A DNA stretch of 64,000 bases from Provencibacterium sp. (GCA_022792175.1 JAAWAN010000036.1:1-64000), one strand, 5' to 3'. Counted from the stretch's first letter, positions 44,405 to 52,956 are shown. Numbers and translations are program-made. The notes: generated from the letters alone by a model not told the origin.

Positions 44405-44441
44405 AAAAAACCGCACCCCGGTTTAGTGTTCCGGAGTGCGG
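44405..44441 (-). terminator. tcdA terminator
   Basis: An 11-bp stem with one mismatch (CCGCACTCCGG / CCGGGGTGCGG) is followed by TTTTTTC on the minus strand, 16 bp after the tcdA stop. Confidence 0.8.
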
Positions 44442-44456
44442 CAAAAATATGCGGAT

Positions 44457-45185
44457 TTATTCGCTGCCGGCGGGGGAGGAAAGCAGCAGGCGGACGGCCT
44501 CTCCCGCCAGAAGATAACCGGCCACTGGCGGGACAAACGAGATGCTCCCCGGCGGGTGGCGGCCTCCCGGTTCTCCGGCTGTCGTGCAGGAGAGCGGCTT
44601 CTCCCGGGAGAAGACGACGCGCAGCCGCCTTACTCCCCGCTTTTTCAGCTCGCGGCGCATCACGCGGGCCAGCGGACAGCCGCAGCCGGCCGTCTCAGCA
44701 ATATCGCCGAGAGTCAGCTCCTGCGGAGACAGCCGGTTGCCCGTTCCCAGGCAGCTGATAAGAGGGATGCCGCGTTTATCACATTCCTGCGCCAGATGCA
44801 GCTTGGCCGTTACGGTATCGATAGCGTCGATGACGATATCCGGATGAAAGGCATAGAGAAAGTCCGAATTTTCCGGCAGATAAAACTGTTCGCAGAGGGT
44901 GAGGGAGAGGGAGGGGCAGATGCTGAGAAGCCGCTGCGCCATCACCTGCACCTTTGGCCGGCCGATGGTTTCACAGGTGGCCGCCAGCTGGCGGTTGAGA
45001 TTGGTGCGGCTGACGGTATCGTTATCGCACAGCAGCAGCTGTCCGATGCCTGCGCGGCAGAGCGCCTCGGCGCAGGCGCCGCCGACGCCGCCGAGTCCGA
45101 GCAGAGCAACGCGCGCGGTATGAAGGCGCGAAATCCCCTCTTCGCCGATGAGCAGAGCGGTTCTGGAGAGCCAGTTTTCTTCCAT
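44457..45185 (-). CDS. tcdA: tRNA threonylcarbamoyladenosine dehydratase
   Basis: This E1-like enzyme uses ATP to cyclise t6A37 of tRNA to ct6A. The 242-residue ThiF-fold protein has VALLGLGGVGGACAEALCRAG (nucleotide loop), DNDTVSRTNLNRQL, DAIDTVTAK and FVPPVAGYLLAGEAV. ATG 45185 (MEENWLSRTALL) has GGAAAGGG upstream; a longer frame to 45542 runs through the 6S RNA gene. The position after 6S RNA is conserved with B. subtilis aspS-bsrA-yrvM. Confidence 0.93.
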   Translation of the reverse strand: MEENWLSRTALLIGEEGISRLHTARVALLGLGGVGGACAEALCRAGIGQLLLCDNDTVSRTNLNRQLAATCETIGRPKVQVMAQRLLSICPSLSLTLCEQFYLPENSDFLYAFHPDIVIDAIDTVTAKLHLAQECDKRGIPLISCLGTGNRLSPQELTLGDIAETAGCGCPLARVMRRELKKRGVRRLRVVFSREKPLSCTTAGEPGGRHPPGSISFVPPVAGYLLAGEAVRLLLSSPAGSE

Positions 45186-45396
45186 TTTCCCTTTCCTTTC
45201 CGGGTAGGACTGCCGCACAATGAAAAACAGCTGCTCAACAGGGGCTTCCCGCTTTATCGAAAGGGGAGGAAGGCGGACTGCCAAAAGCCCGGCAGAACCA
45301 TTAATCCTTTCCCGCGGAAAGCCGCTTTGCGGCCCTGCCGGCAGACTGAAGGGCTGCTGCCCCCTGTGAAGAGACGGGGCATTTTTGACAGACAAT

Positions 45397-45593
45397 AAAA
45401 AAACCCCGCGTTGCCGGTGATAAGCCTTAATGAAACCCGTACGAAGACAGGTGGGTGCCCTCCGGATGGTTTCGCGCTCCCTTCGTCCGGCGGGAAAACG
45501 CCGGGAGGTCTGCAGTCCGCCGCCCGAGGTCCGGGCTCCCAAATCAATAAGTGTTGGATTAAATAACTGCTTATCTGCCGCACAAAGCAGGGA
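45397..45593 (-). ncRNA. ssrS: 6S RNA
   Basis: This leftward RNA of about 197 nt binds and regulates RNA polymerase. The ends pair to make the closing stem: 5' CCCTGC with 3' GCGGGG and GATAAGC with GCTTATC (7 bp, perfect). The 3' part reads GGGCACCCACCTGTC ... GCAACGCGGGG and runs into TTTTTTT, a built-in terminator. The length, rod-like pairing, wide central region and the location directly upstream of tcdA fit 6S RNA. No separate strong promoter is seen, so it may be processed from DUF1292 readthrough. Confidence 0.75.
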
Positions 45594-45620
45594 TTTTTTC
45601 TTTTTCAGAGGAAGGGGCGC

Positions 45621-45956
45621 CTATTCCTCTTCGGCCTGCTCCTCATCCGGATAGAGAATGTCATAATCCTCCTGCAGGCGCTCGGTAAAGATGGCGGAAA
45701 TATGGTTAAATTCCGCTTCATCCTCAATGGCCTCGAGATATTCCCCTTCCTCATCGGTGAGCACCTTCATGATGACGAGCTCATCATCGCTCTCCAGCTG
45801 CTCCTGGGGGTCCTCATAGCGGGGAACCATGGCCAGATAACGGGCATCATCCGTTTCAACGGCATCCAGAACATCGAACATGTGCTCGTTTCCTTCATCA
45901 TCAACAAGGGTCATAAAGTCGGTGGAAGCATCCAGCTCATCGCGTTCATCTGCCAT
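45621..45956 (-). CDS. DUF1292 protein
   Basis: This 111-residue very acidic protein has FMTLVDDEGNEHMFDVLDAVE and YLAMVPRY, the conserved DUF1292 core (the YrzB family). The function is unknown. Of three nearby ATGs, 45956 is placed 9 bp after AAAGG and is the best start. It is followed by the 6S RNA gene. The C-terminus is an acidic tail. Confidence 0.88.
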   Translation of the reverse strand: MADERDELDASTDFMTLVDDEGNEHMFDVLDAVETDDARYLAMVPRYEDPQEQLESDDELVIMKVLTDEEGEYLEAIEDEAEFNHISAIFTERLQEDYDILYPDEEQAEEE

Positions 45957-46086
45957 GGTCATCATCCTTTATCCGTTAGTGTATCCATAGTATACTCCAA
46001 AAATTCCGGCCTGTAAAGAGAAAAGAAGGGAGTTTTTTTGTGTGTATAAAATAAATAATTTTTTTCAATATTTTAAAAATAAACTA

Positions 46087-46115
46087 TTGACAAGAGGCTG
46101 ACAGTGCGCTATAAT
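46087..46115 (+). promoter_or_regulatory. Consensus sigma-A promoter of the large RNA
   Basis: TTGACA and TATAAT match both boxes perfectly, spaced 17 bp. The start of transcription is expected near 46122. It is one of the strongest promoters in the window, yet no substantial gene follows. Confidence 0.9.
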
Positions 46116-46168
46116 AAAGATGCAAAAGGAAGAGAAGAAGAAAGAAAAATCTGAAAGGGGTGGTGCCA

Positions 46169-46246
46169 ATGTACTTCTCAGAAGAAGCTTCACAGCAGGA
46201 TGAAAAGGCCAGGGTTCCATCCGAAACCGCCTGTCTTCCGGCATAG
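46169..46246 (+). CDS. Possible 25-codon peptide in the large RNA
   Basis: An ATG with AAGGGG 8 bp upstream opens a 25-residue frame (MYFSEEASQQDEKARV...). It has no hydrophobic or toxin-like character. Translation cannot be excluded, but it could be chance within the RNA. Confidence 0.2.
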   Translation: MYFSEEASQQDEKARVPSETACLPA

Positions 46247-46796
46247 TATATAGAGAGGATATGCGGAAACGGTCTGGCAAAATCTGAATCCCCTGCCGGT
46301 AACAGGATAAAAGAAAGCAGCTATAAGCAGCAGACAGGTTTTTGACTAACTGCCGGAGAGGTTATTGCAGACAGCTTCATCGTCCTTTGGATTCGGGTGA
46401 ATGGATCACCTTGAGGAAGGGAAAATAGCGGAAGGATGGAACCCGGGCAGATCACAGAGAAGATTTTTCCAGGTTGCGGAAAGATTTTCTGCAGTAAAAA
46501 ATGTGCAGCCGCCGCGCTTTTTTATCAGATGGTGAAAGCATCCGGTAAAAAAGGATAACGATAGAATTCCCGTTGGAAGAGAAGAAACAGACCTGTGTAT
46601 GATATCCGGTTTGCCTGTCAGCAGAGAGGCATTGTCGCTATGGAGAGAAGAGACGCCGGGAATTTGCAGACGGGTGGACTCTTTCGAAAGGAAATAATTC
46701 GTTTGGCTTTGCAATCCAGTGAATCAGGATGGGTGAGTCCAATGAAATAGCTGAAGGGCTATTCGCACAGAAGAACAATTGAATATATAAATACTT

Positions 46797-46834
46797 GAAG
46801 AGCCGTTGCAGCAAACTGCAGCGGCTCTTTTCAT
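46797..46834 (+). terminator. Terminator of the large RNA
   Basis: The stem GAAGAGCCGTTGCAG / CTGCAGCGGCTCTTT with a CAAA loop and one G-U pair is followed by TTTTCATCC. 46835-47029 holds nothing recognisable. Confidence 0.85.
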
Positions 46835-47029
46835 CCTTTATTTGCCGAAAGAGAAAGGCAGTTAAGCTTTCGGCGTGTTGCCGGGTGTTATAGGATGCTT
46901 TCGAAAGCCCTCTTAACAGTGGCAAAGTTTCAATGTGACTTTTGATTAGCGGCGGGGCGGTAAAGGTCCTTTCAACAACGGGTTTATGTCTGCCAGAAAA
47001 GCCGGAAGAGAAGGGAGCGGCCGAAAGGG

Positions 47030-47356
47030 CTAAAAAATAAACTGTACCAGCAGCATATAGCAAAGGGTACCGCCGGCGATGGAGAGCAGCATCTGCCGCT
47101 TCCAGAGGTGCAGGCCGATAACGACGGCAATCGAGAGCAGTTCAGGAACCGCGTGGCTGCCGGAAAACAGGCTGACATCCTTCAGGCAATAGACCACCAG
47201 CAGGCCGAAAACAGCGCTGGGAAGCACCGTCCCCAGATAGCGGATATATTGCGGCGTGGGCTTTCCCGCGGGAAAAAGCAGGAACGGCAGAAAGCGGGTC
47301 AGCATCGTTCCGAAAATCACCATGCCGATGGTGATGAGCTGCTGTGTCCATGTCAT
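47030..47356 (-). CDS. azlD: AzlD-type branched-chain amino acid exporter subunit
   Basis: This 108-residue protein has four helices and is the small partner of AzlC. It begins [28 protein letters not shown] and contains [18 protein letters not shown], typical of AzlD. ATG 47356 overlaps the azlC stop (ATGA), so the pair is translationally coupled. Confidence 0.9.
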   Translation of the reverse strand: MTWTQQLITIGMVIFGTMLTRFLPFLLFPAGKPTPQYIRYLGTVLPSAVFGLLVVYCLKDVSLFSGSHAVPELLSIAVVIGLHLWKRQMLLSIAGGTLCYMLLVQFIF

Positions 47357-48066
47357 AAGCTGTTCTCCCCCTTCTGCAGCCGTTCCTGAAGCCCGGTGAG
47401 GGCGGCAAGAATGGCGAGCATGGCCGGAATCATAAAGCTTTCGGCCCCAAAGACCAGCAGGCAGCAGAGCGAAAGGAGAAGGCCGGCCAGCTCGTTTTTG
47501 TGCTCTTTTTTCTTCAGCCACTGCTCCATGAAGATGACCACAAACATGGCGGTCATCACGAATTCCAGCCCTTCGGTGTTAAAATGGATAAGCGAACCGA
47601 AGATGCCGCCCAGCGTCGCCCCCAGAAACCAGTAAAAATGGTTGAGCAGCGTTACGAAGAACATGAACCAGCCCCGGTCCACCCCCTGCGGCAGCTCTGC
47701 GGTGCAGTTGATGGAAAAGCTTTCATCGCACATGCCGAAAATCAGGTAGAATTTTTTCCAGCCGCTTCCCCGGTATTTGTCCAGCATGGAAATTCCATAA
47801 AAAAGGTGGCGGGCATTGATCATCAGCGTCATCGCCAGCGCCTGCAGGGGGTTAAAGGCACCCTGCAGCAGGTTCACCGCCACAAACTCCATCGAGCCGG
47901 CAAAAATAGTCAGGCTCATCAGGCAGGGATACCAGAAGCTGAATCCGGATACGTTCATATAAATCCCATAGGTGATTCCCAGAAACAGGAAGCCGGCCAG
48001 GATGGGGAGAGTATGGGGAAAGGCGCAGCGCAGCGCCCGGATGAGCAGCTGTTTTTTGTCCTTCAA
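47353..48066 (-). CDS. azlC: AzlC-type branched-chain amino acid exporter subunit
   Basis: This membrane protein of about 237 residues exports branched-chain amino acids together with Azl[37 protein letters not shown] and [12 protein letters not shown] are family blocks. TTG 48066 is favoured because GAGGTGA precedes it by 5 bp; GTG 48075 is the alternative. It follows a short ORF by 10 bp, under its own promoter. Confidence 0.88.
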   Translation of the reverse strand: MKDKKQLLIRALRCAFPHTLPILAGFLFLGITYGIYMNVSGFSFWYPCLMSLTIFAGSMEFVAVNLLQGAFNPLQALAMTLMINARHLFYGISMLDKYRGSGWKKFYLIFGMCDESFSINCTAELPQGVDRGWFMFFVTLLNHFYWFLGATLGGIFGSLIHFNTEGLEFVMTAMFVVIFMEQWLKKKEHKNELAGLLLSLCCLLVFGAESFMIPAMLAILAALTGLQERLQKGENSL

Positions 48067-48076
48067 ACCGCTCACC

Positions 48077-48163
48077 TCACAGGAAAAGCCGGGAGGCTGC
48101 CCGCTGGGAGAGCATTCGCCTATAGATGGAGAGAAGCCTTTTTGTCCGCAGCTGTTCTTTCAT
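48077..48163 (-). CDS. 28-codon leader ORF upstream of azlCD
   Basis: ATG 48163 has a strong GGAGG 8 bp upstream, and the frame codes for 28 residues with six Leu, one Ile and many Arg (MKEQLRTKRLLSIYRRM...). Its stop lies 10 bp before the azlC start and inside the azlC ribosome-site region, suggesting translational coupling. A role as a leader peptide that senses leucine or arginine supply is inference. Confidence 0.5.
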   Translation of the reverse strand: MKEQLRTKRLLSIYRRMLSQRAASRLFL

Positions 48164-48176
48164 AGCCCTGACCTCC

Positions 48177-48228
48177 GGGGGATAAGATTTCTATCCCCCA
48201 TAATACCACCGCTTTTTCTTATAATCAA
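48177..48228 (-). promoter_or_regulatory. azlCD promoter with overlapping palindrome
   Basis: TTGATT (48223-48228) and TATTAT (48200-48205) are 17 bp apart on the minus strand. The 8-bp-arm palindrome GGGGGATA...TATCCCCC (48177-48199) covers the expected transcription start, so it could be an operator or a 5' hairpin. Confidence 0.65.
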
Positions 48229-48297
48229 GCGGGTAAGGGCTGCTTTGTGCCTGACGGGACAACGGGATGAGGCGCCTTCGCAGACAGGCCTCCTTCA

Positions 48298-48696
48298 TCA
48301 GCTTTCAATTTCGAAGCATTTGTCTACCGTTTTGGAGATAACGGACAGAGGGGCGCTGAGCGCATACCAGAGGGTGGTATAAACCAGACTGACCTGCCCG
48401 AACAGGTTAAGAGGCAGGCGGGTATAGTCCCAGACCTCCAGCCCCAGCCAGAGATTAACGATGCAGCCGACCATAAACTCAATCGTGGTGATGACCATGG
48501 CTCCGGCCGCGCATTTGCTCCAGATGGTTTTTCCGGAAAGGATGGTCCGGTTCAGCCGCTCGATGAGGTAAAAGCACAGGCCGCCGGCCAGATACATGCT
48601 CCAGTGGGTCCTTCCGCGCCACATCAGCTCGATGAGGCAGTAGCCGGTGCCTCCAAAAGAAAATATCAGCATTTTTTTTATGGATTTTTGAAGCAA
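48298..48696 (-). CDS. Small membrane protein of the ABC_trans_CmpB-like family
   Basis: This protein of about 132 residues has four helices and the conserved FMVGCIVNLWLGLEVWDYTRLPLNLFGQVSL stretch (positions span the second half) typical of the family annotated as putative ABC transporter permease. No ATPase is nearby and the real role is unknown. TTG 48696 is chosen because CGGAGG lies 8 bp upstream; the ATG at 48747 lacks a ribosome site. Confidence 0.75.
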   Translation of the reverse strand: MLQKSIKKMLIFSFGGTGYCLIELMWRGRTHWSMYLAGGLCFYLIERLNRTILSGKTIWSKCAAGAMVITTIEFMVGCIVNLWLGLEVWDYTRLPLNLFGQVSLVYTTLWYALSAPLSVISKTVDKCFEIES

Positions 48697-48930
48697 CTTC
48701 TGAGCCTCCGTGCAGTTATTTGAAAAGATGGGGTATCCCCTCATCAATGATTTGCATTTTTTTTGAAATTATGCCCGCCGGCCGGACGGGAGAAGGGGCT
48801 AATTTTTAAGATTCATTCATAATTTATTCAATCACCGGCCGCCGGAATGCAGTATACTATCCTTGTATTTTTGGACCTTTCGGGCGGCCGGACAGAGCAG
48901 GGCCGCAGAATTCAAGGAGGCATCTATCGT

Positions 48931-49647
48931 ATGCGCTGGCAGGGGGTGTTGGCGGTATGCTCGATTTTGGTGGGATCGCTGAGCGGCTGCATATCGGCGG
49001 AAGAATTCCAGCCGTTCGATTCGTCCAGGGTCATTCTGCTGCAGATGGCGCCGCTGGCGGCCGGAGAGGATATCGCCGTTTTGAAGACAGACTATGGGGA
49101 AATCCGCATGCGCTTTTTTCCCAGCGAGGCCCCCGAGGCCGTCTCCAATTTTAAGGCACTGGCGCAGCAGGGCTTTTATAATGAAAAGCCGTTTCTTTAT
49201 GCCTCAAAGTTTTTGAAGAACGGGGAGCGCTGCCTGCTTTCCGGAAGCAGCTCGGCGGATGGCAGGAAGGGAATCAGCGCGGTCAACGGCGGAAAGCCGT
49301 TTAAAAAGGAGGTTTCAGGGAATCTTTGGCATTTTACCGGGGCCGTTTCGGTGCTGGGTGACCGCAGCGAGCGGGGAGACAGCCGCTTTTTTATTACCGG
49401 CAGCAGGGAGGTCCCGAAGGATACACTGGAGGAAATCAGGAAGGCGAGCTATCCCTCCAAGGTAATAGAGGCCTTTGAAGAGCAGGGCGGCATGCCGGAG
49501 TTTGCATTGGAATATACCGTTTTCGCGCAGGTCTATGCCGGCCAGGAAACGGTTGACCGGATTCTTTCCGAGATAGGAGAAGGGGAGGAGCTGGTGATAC
49601 GGACAGTCGAAATAACCGAGTATGACGAACAGGCGAACAAACCGTAA
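48931..49647 (+). CDS. Cyclophilin-like lipoprotein, degenerate
   Basis: This 238-residue lipoprotein has lipobox LSGC. The core has DYGEIRMRFFPSEAPEAVSNF and GDSRFFITGSREV, clearly cyclophilin-type. However, the catalytic arginine motif FHR is absent (FLYASKFLKNG instead) and the NGSQFFI block is altered, so prolyl isomerase activity is doubtful. AAGGAGG precedes the ATG. It lies beside the intact copy that follows, so it is probably a paralog from tandem duplication that became a surface or chaperone-like protein. Confidence 0.82.
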   Translation: MRWQGVLAVCSILVGSLSGCISAEEFQPFDSSRVILLQMAPLAAGEDIAVLKTDYGEIRMRFFPSEAPEAVSNFKALAQQGFYNEKPFLYASKFLKNGERCLLSGSSSADGRKGISAVNGGKPFKKEVSGNLWHFTGAVSVLGDRSERGDSRFFITGSREVPKDTLEEIRKASYPSKVIEAFEEQGGMPEFALEYTVFAQVYAGQETVDRILSEIGEGEELVIRTVEITEYDEQANKP

Positions 49648-49718
49648 AAAAAGGCGGGAAGCAGCCGGTTAAAATAGGCAGGATTCGACAAGAAGACGTT
49701 ATTTTTTTGAAAAGTACT

Positions 49719-49746
49719 TTGAATTGAGAGCGGTTTATGCTAGAAT
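49719..49746 (+). promoter_or_regulatory. Promoter of the cyclophilin lipoprotein gene
   Basis: TTGAAT and TAGAAT are 16 bp apart, about 45 bp before the GTG start. Confidence 0.55.
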
Positions 49747-49791
49747 AGGAAGTACGTTAAAAATGCAAATCATTTTCTGAGGTGACGATTC

Positions 49792-50553
49792 GTGAAAAAG
49801 ATATTGGTTTTACTGTGCGCGGCCTCTCTTTGTGCAGCGGCTGTGCTGTCCGGCTGTAATTCCCGGGGTGGGGAAAGCTCTGAGCCTTCGGAGGGGGCGG
49901 CGTCTGCTCCGGCCCCTGAAACGGAGGAGATGGAGCTGGTCCAGTTTAATGAGGTGGACCCGGATTCGCTGATTGCAACCATTAAAACGAGCATGGGTGA
50001 GTTTAAAGCGGTTCTTTATCCTCAGTATGCCCCTAAAGCGGTGGAAAATTTCTATACCCATGCGGTGGATGGCTATTATAACGGTTTGAATTTTCACCGG
50101 GTTATCAGCAACTACATGGTGCAGACCGGTGACCCGAATAACGACGGTACCGGCGGGGAGAGCATCTGGGGCGAGCCGTTTGAGGATGAATTTACTGATG
50201 ACCTCTGGAACTTCCGAGGCGCTTTGTCGATGGCGAACGGCGGCAGGGATACCAATGGCAGCCAGTTCTTTATCGTTCAGGCAACCGAGGTTCCGAATGT
50301 AACGGTGGAGGAGATGGAGAAGAACAGCGATGTCTTCCCGCAGGAGGTTATCGACCGCTATAAGGAGGTCGGCGGCACCCCGTGGATGGATCATGTCAGC
50401 ACCGTTTTCGGCTATGTCTATTCCGGTATGGATACGGTAGATAAGATTGCCGGCGCTGAAGTAGAGGATGACGAGAGCTATCGTCCGAAGGACAAGATTA
50501 TTATCGAATCCATCACCTTTAATCAGGAGCTGGATGAGATTTATAAAGCGTAG
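49792..50553 (+). CDS. Peptidyl-prolyl cis-trans isomerase lipoprotein (cyclophilin)
   Basis: This 253-residue exported lipoprotein (lipobox LSGC, Cys22) probably speeds folding of secreted proteins outside the membrane. The full catalytic set is visible: NFHRVISNYMVQTGD with the key arginine, and GALSMANGGRDTNGSQFFI. The start is GTG with GAGGTGA upstream. It has an insertion near YKEVGGTPWMDH, as is common in Clostridial forms. Confidence 0.92.
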   Translation: MKKILVLLCAASLCAAAVLSGCNSRGGESSEPSEGAASAPAPETEEMELVQFNEVDPDSLIATIKTSMGEFKAVLYPQYAPKAVENFYTHAVDGYYNGLNFHRVISNYMVQTGDPNNDGTGGESIWGEPFEDEFTDDLWNFRGALSMANGGRDTNGSQFFIVQATEVPNVTVEEMEKNSDVFPQEVIDRYKEVGGTPWMDHVSTVFGYVYSGMDTVDKIAGAEVEDDESYRPKDKIIIESITFNQELDEIYKA

Positions 50554-50570
50554 GCCCGGCCTGTCTAGGC

Positions 50571-50606
50571 GTCGGATTCCAGTTAGAGCGGAATCCGGCG
50601 CTTTGT
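50571..50606 (+). terminator. Cyclophilin gene terminator
   Basis: A 12-bp stem with one G-U pair (GCGTCGGATTCC / GGAATCCGGCGC) is followed by TTTGTT, directly after the stop. Confidence 0.7.
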
Positions 50607-50782
50607 TATGGGAGCGGATAGGTCTGCTTTTCAATGGTGGCGGTTAATGCGGCTTGTAAAAGCGGGGGATATTTTGTATAATAAAAGGTGTTTTTTTCTT
50701 TTAGGTGCAGGTGAGCGGTTCGGCCCGCAGGCGGCGGTTGAAAAAGCCCGCGGGCCTTTGAAGCAGAGGGGGATTATGGAAA

Positions 50783-52267
50783 ATGAAGGAGACAGGGTTT
50801 GATAACGAGCAGTATCTCCGAATGCAGTCTGAAAAGATTCTGGAGCGCATTTCACAGTTTGACAACAAGCTCTATCTGGAATTTGGCGGCAAGCTGTTTG
50901 ATGATTTCCATGCGGCGCGGGTGCTGCCCGGCTTTAAGCCGGACAGCAAGGTGAATATGCTGCTTGAGCTGCGGGACCAGGCAGAAATCGTGATTGTTAT
51001 CAATGCTTCCGATATTGAGAAAAACAAGGTGCGCGGCGACCTGGGGATCACCTATGATGTAGAGGTGCTGCGACTGATAGATGCCTTTCGCGGCATAGGG
51101 CTGTATGTGGGGAGCGTTGTGATTTCGCAGTACAGCGCGCAGCCTGCGGCAGACGCCTTTAAAAAGAGGATGCAGAACCTGGGGGTGGATGTTTACTGCC
51201 ACTATCCGATAACCGGTTATCCCTCCAACATCCCGCTGATTGTCAGCGACGATGGCTATGGCCGCAATGAATATATCAAAACCACCCGCCCGCTGGTAGT
51301 CGTTACGGCGCCCGGCCCCGGCAGCGGGAAGATGGCAACCTGCCTTTCCCAGCTCTATCATGAGTATAAGAGAGGCCGGAAAGCCGGTTATGCGAAATTT
51401 GAAACCTTCCCGATATGGAACCTTCCCCTCAAGCATCCGGTCAACCTGGCCTATGAGGCGGCGACGGTGGATTTAAACGATGTCAATATGATAGATCCTT
51501 TTCATCTGGAAGCCTATGGGGAAACAGCAGTCAACTATAACCGCGATGTAGAGATTTTCCCGGTTCTCAATGCCATTCTGGAGAAGATTGTGGGCATATC
51601 CCCCTATCGTTCCCCCACCGATATGGGGGTCAACATGGCCGGGAAATGCATTGTGAACGATGAAGCAGTGCGCGCTGCCTCCTGCCAGGAAATGATCCGC
51701 CGCTACTGCAGTGTACGCTGTGAACAGCGCAAGGGCTTTATCGATGCAGATACCGTTTATAAATGTGAGCTGCTGATGAACAAGGCAGGAGTTTCGCTTG
51801 CTGACCGCCGGGTGGTTGCACCGGCACTTGAGCGCGCGCAGCAGACCGGTATGCCCGCCGCGGCCATCGAGCTGCCGGATGGGCGGATTATAACCGGCAA
51901 AACCTCTTCCCTGCTGGGCGCTTCGGCGGCTGTTCTGCTCAATGCGCTCAAGGCGCTGGGGGGGATTCATCATGATATCCACCTGATTTCGCCGATTGTT
52001 ATTGAGCCGATTCAGAATCTGAAAACCCGACATCTCGGCAACCACAATCCCCGGCTGCATACCGATGAAATTCTGGTGGCGCTTTCGATCAGCGCGGCCA
52101 CCAACCCGACGGCCGAGCTGGCGATGCGCCAGCTGCAGAAGCTGCGCGGGTGCGAAGCGCATTCGACCGTTATTCTCTCGCATGTAGATGATTCCACCTT
52201 CCATAAGCTCGGCATGAACCTGACCTGTGAGCCGCAGTATCAGACGAAAAAGCTGTATCACAAATAA
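50783..52267 (+). CDS. DUF1846 protein
   Basis: This 494-residue conserved cytoplasmic protein is of unknown function. TAPGPGSGKMATCLSQLYHEYKRG contains a P-loop-like GPGSGK near residue 175. HPVNLAYEAATVDLNDVNMIDPFH and YRSPTDMGVNMAG are other constant blocks. ATG 50783 has GGGGG about 10 bp upstream. The protein is widespread in anaerobic Firmicutes and would be expected to bind a nucleotide (inference from the P-loop). Confidence 0.92.
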   Translation: MKETGFDNEQYLRMQSEKILERISQFDNKLYLEFGGKLFDDFHAARVLPGFKPDSKVNMLLELRDQAEIVIVINASDIEKNKVRGDLGITYDVEVLRLIDAFRGIGLYVGSVVISQYSAQPAADAFKKRMQNLGVDVYCHYPITGYPSNIPLIVSDDGYGRNEYIKTTRPLVVVTAPGPGSGKMATCLSQLYHEYKRGRKAGYAKFETFPIWNLPLKHPVNLAYEAATVDLNDVNMIDPFHLEAYGETAVNYNRDVEIFPVLNAILEKIVGISPYRSPTDMGVNMAGKCIVNDEAVRAASCQEMIRRYCSVRCEQRKGFIDADTVYKCELLMNKAGVSLADRRVVAPALERAQQTGMPAAAIELPDGRIITGKTSSLLGASAAVLLNALKALGGIHHDIHLISPIVIEPIQNLKTRHLGNHNPRLHTDEILVALSISAATNPTAELAMRQLQKLRGCEAHSTVILSHVDDSTFHKLGMNLTCEPQYQTKKLYHK

Positions 52268-52358
52268 GAGAAAGGCGGCGCTTAATAATAAATGGGAGCG
52301 GGCGCGGCTGAGACGCAGAACAGAACGAAGAAAAGGAGAGCCTTCCCCGGCTTTATAA

Positions 52359-52406
52359 AGAGAAGTCCGCTCCGGAACTGACGCCGGAGCGGACTTCTCT
52401 TTTTTT
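52359..52406 (+). terminator. DUF1846 gene terminator
   Basis: A perfect 17-bp stem (AGAGAAGTCCGCTCCGG and complement) is followed by TTTTTT. Confidence 0.9.
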
Positions 52407-52499
52407 CCTATCGATTCAGATTCTTTCCCCCCTGCTCCAGCTGCAGGAGAGGGTGAGAGGGCAAACAAACGGCAGCCCGGCGGCTTCAGAGATGGGTAT

Positions 52500-52816
52500 T
52501 TACCGGCCTTCTTCGAATTTAACCTTTGAGGGATATCTGCGTTCATTCATTTCCGATTTGACCTTAATGACATGCTCCATATCAATCCCATATATATGGC
52601 AATCGCTAAAGCGTAGTAGATGACATCCCAGCACTCCTCGTCGATAGTGGCCTTAATATCCTCGCTGTTTTCGGCTTTCAGCCCTTTTCGCATGGCGCGG
52701 GAGAGTTCTCCAACCTCTTCTGACAGCTTCAGAAAATAATCCTTTAATAATTCGGGATGATAGTCCTTCTCCTTTATGAACGTTTGCAGATATTTGATGG
52801 TTGTCCTTCCGTCCAT
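52500..52816 (-). pseudogene. MazG-like nucleotide pyrophosphohydrolase, frameshifted
   Basis: The frame from ATG 52816 (GGAGGTGCAAA upstream) shows LKLSEEVGELSRAMRKG and DEECWDVIYYALAIA, the EEx(n)ExxD metal pattern of MazG-like all-alpha enzymes, then breaks after ATATATAT. Removing one AT restores IYGIDMEHVIKVKSEMNERR and a stop at 52500-52502, which matches the normal family C-terminus. As it stands the protein ends after an abnormal 14-residue tail. Either the gene is inactivated, or a repeat slip turns it off reversibly. Confidence 0.85.
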
Positions 52817-52956
52817 TTTGCACCTCCGCGGATGTTAAAAAAGGATATATGGGCTATAAATTGTTTTTAATTTACCATATGTATTAAATTTCTGTTCTCA
52901 ACAGGCGACTATTCCGAGAGAAAACTTTTTTGCCGCTGCACTGGCTGTTTCGTGCT

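Larger units (their letters stand above)
46122..46834 (+). ncRNA. Candidate large structured non-coding RNA (about 710 nt)
   Basis: The unit lies between a perfect promoter and an intrinsic terminator and has no + strand frame beyond 25 codons. Internal pairing is rich: a 13-bp helix around 46460-46490 (AGAAGATTTTTCC with GGAAAGATTTTCT, two G-U pairs); TTCCG/GCATA with TATGC/GGAA around 46230-46275; GATG/CATC closing GTGAAAG near 46525; AATAGC/GCTATT near 46747-46763; and a longer-range TGGACTC/GAGTCCA pair (46675-46682 with 46732-46739). GC is lower than in coding neighbours. It could belong to ROOL, OLE or GOLLD-like RNAs or be new; I cannot assign it by eye. Confidence 0.6.

Noticed and set aside
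46406-47063. Minus-strand frames of 102 and 141 codons across the large RNA unit
   Set aside because: They start inside the terminator or helices of the + strand unit and have neither ribosome sites nor protein-like composition.
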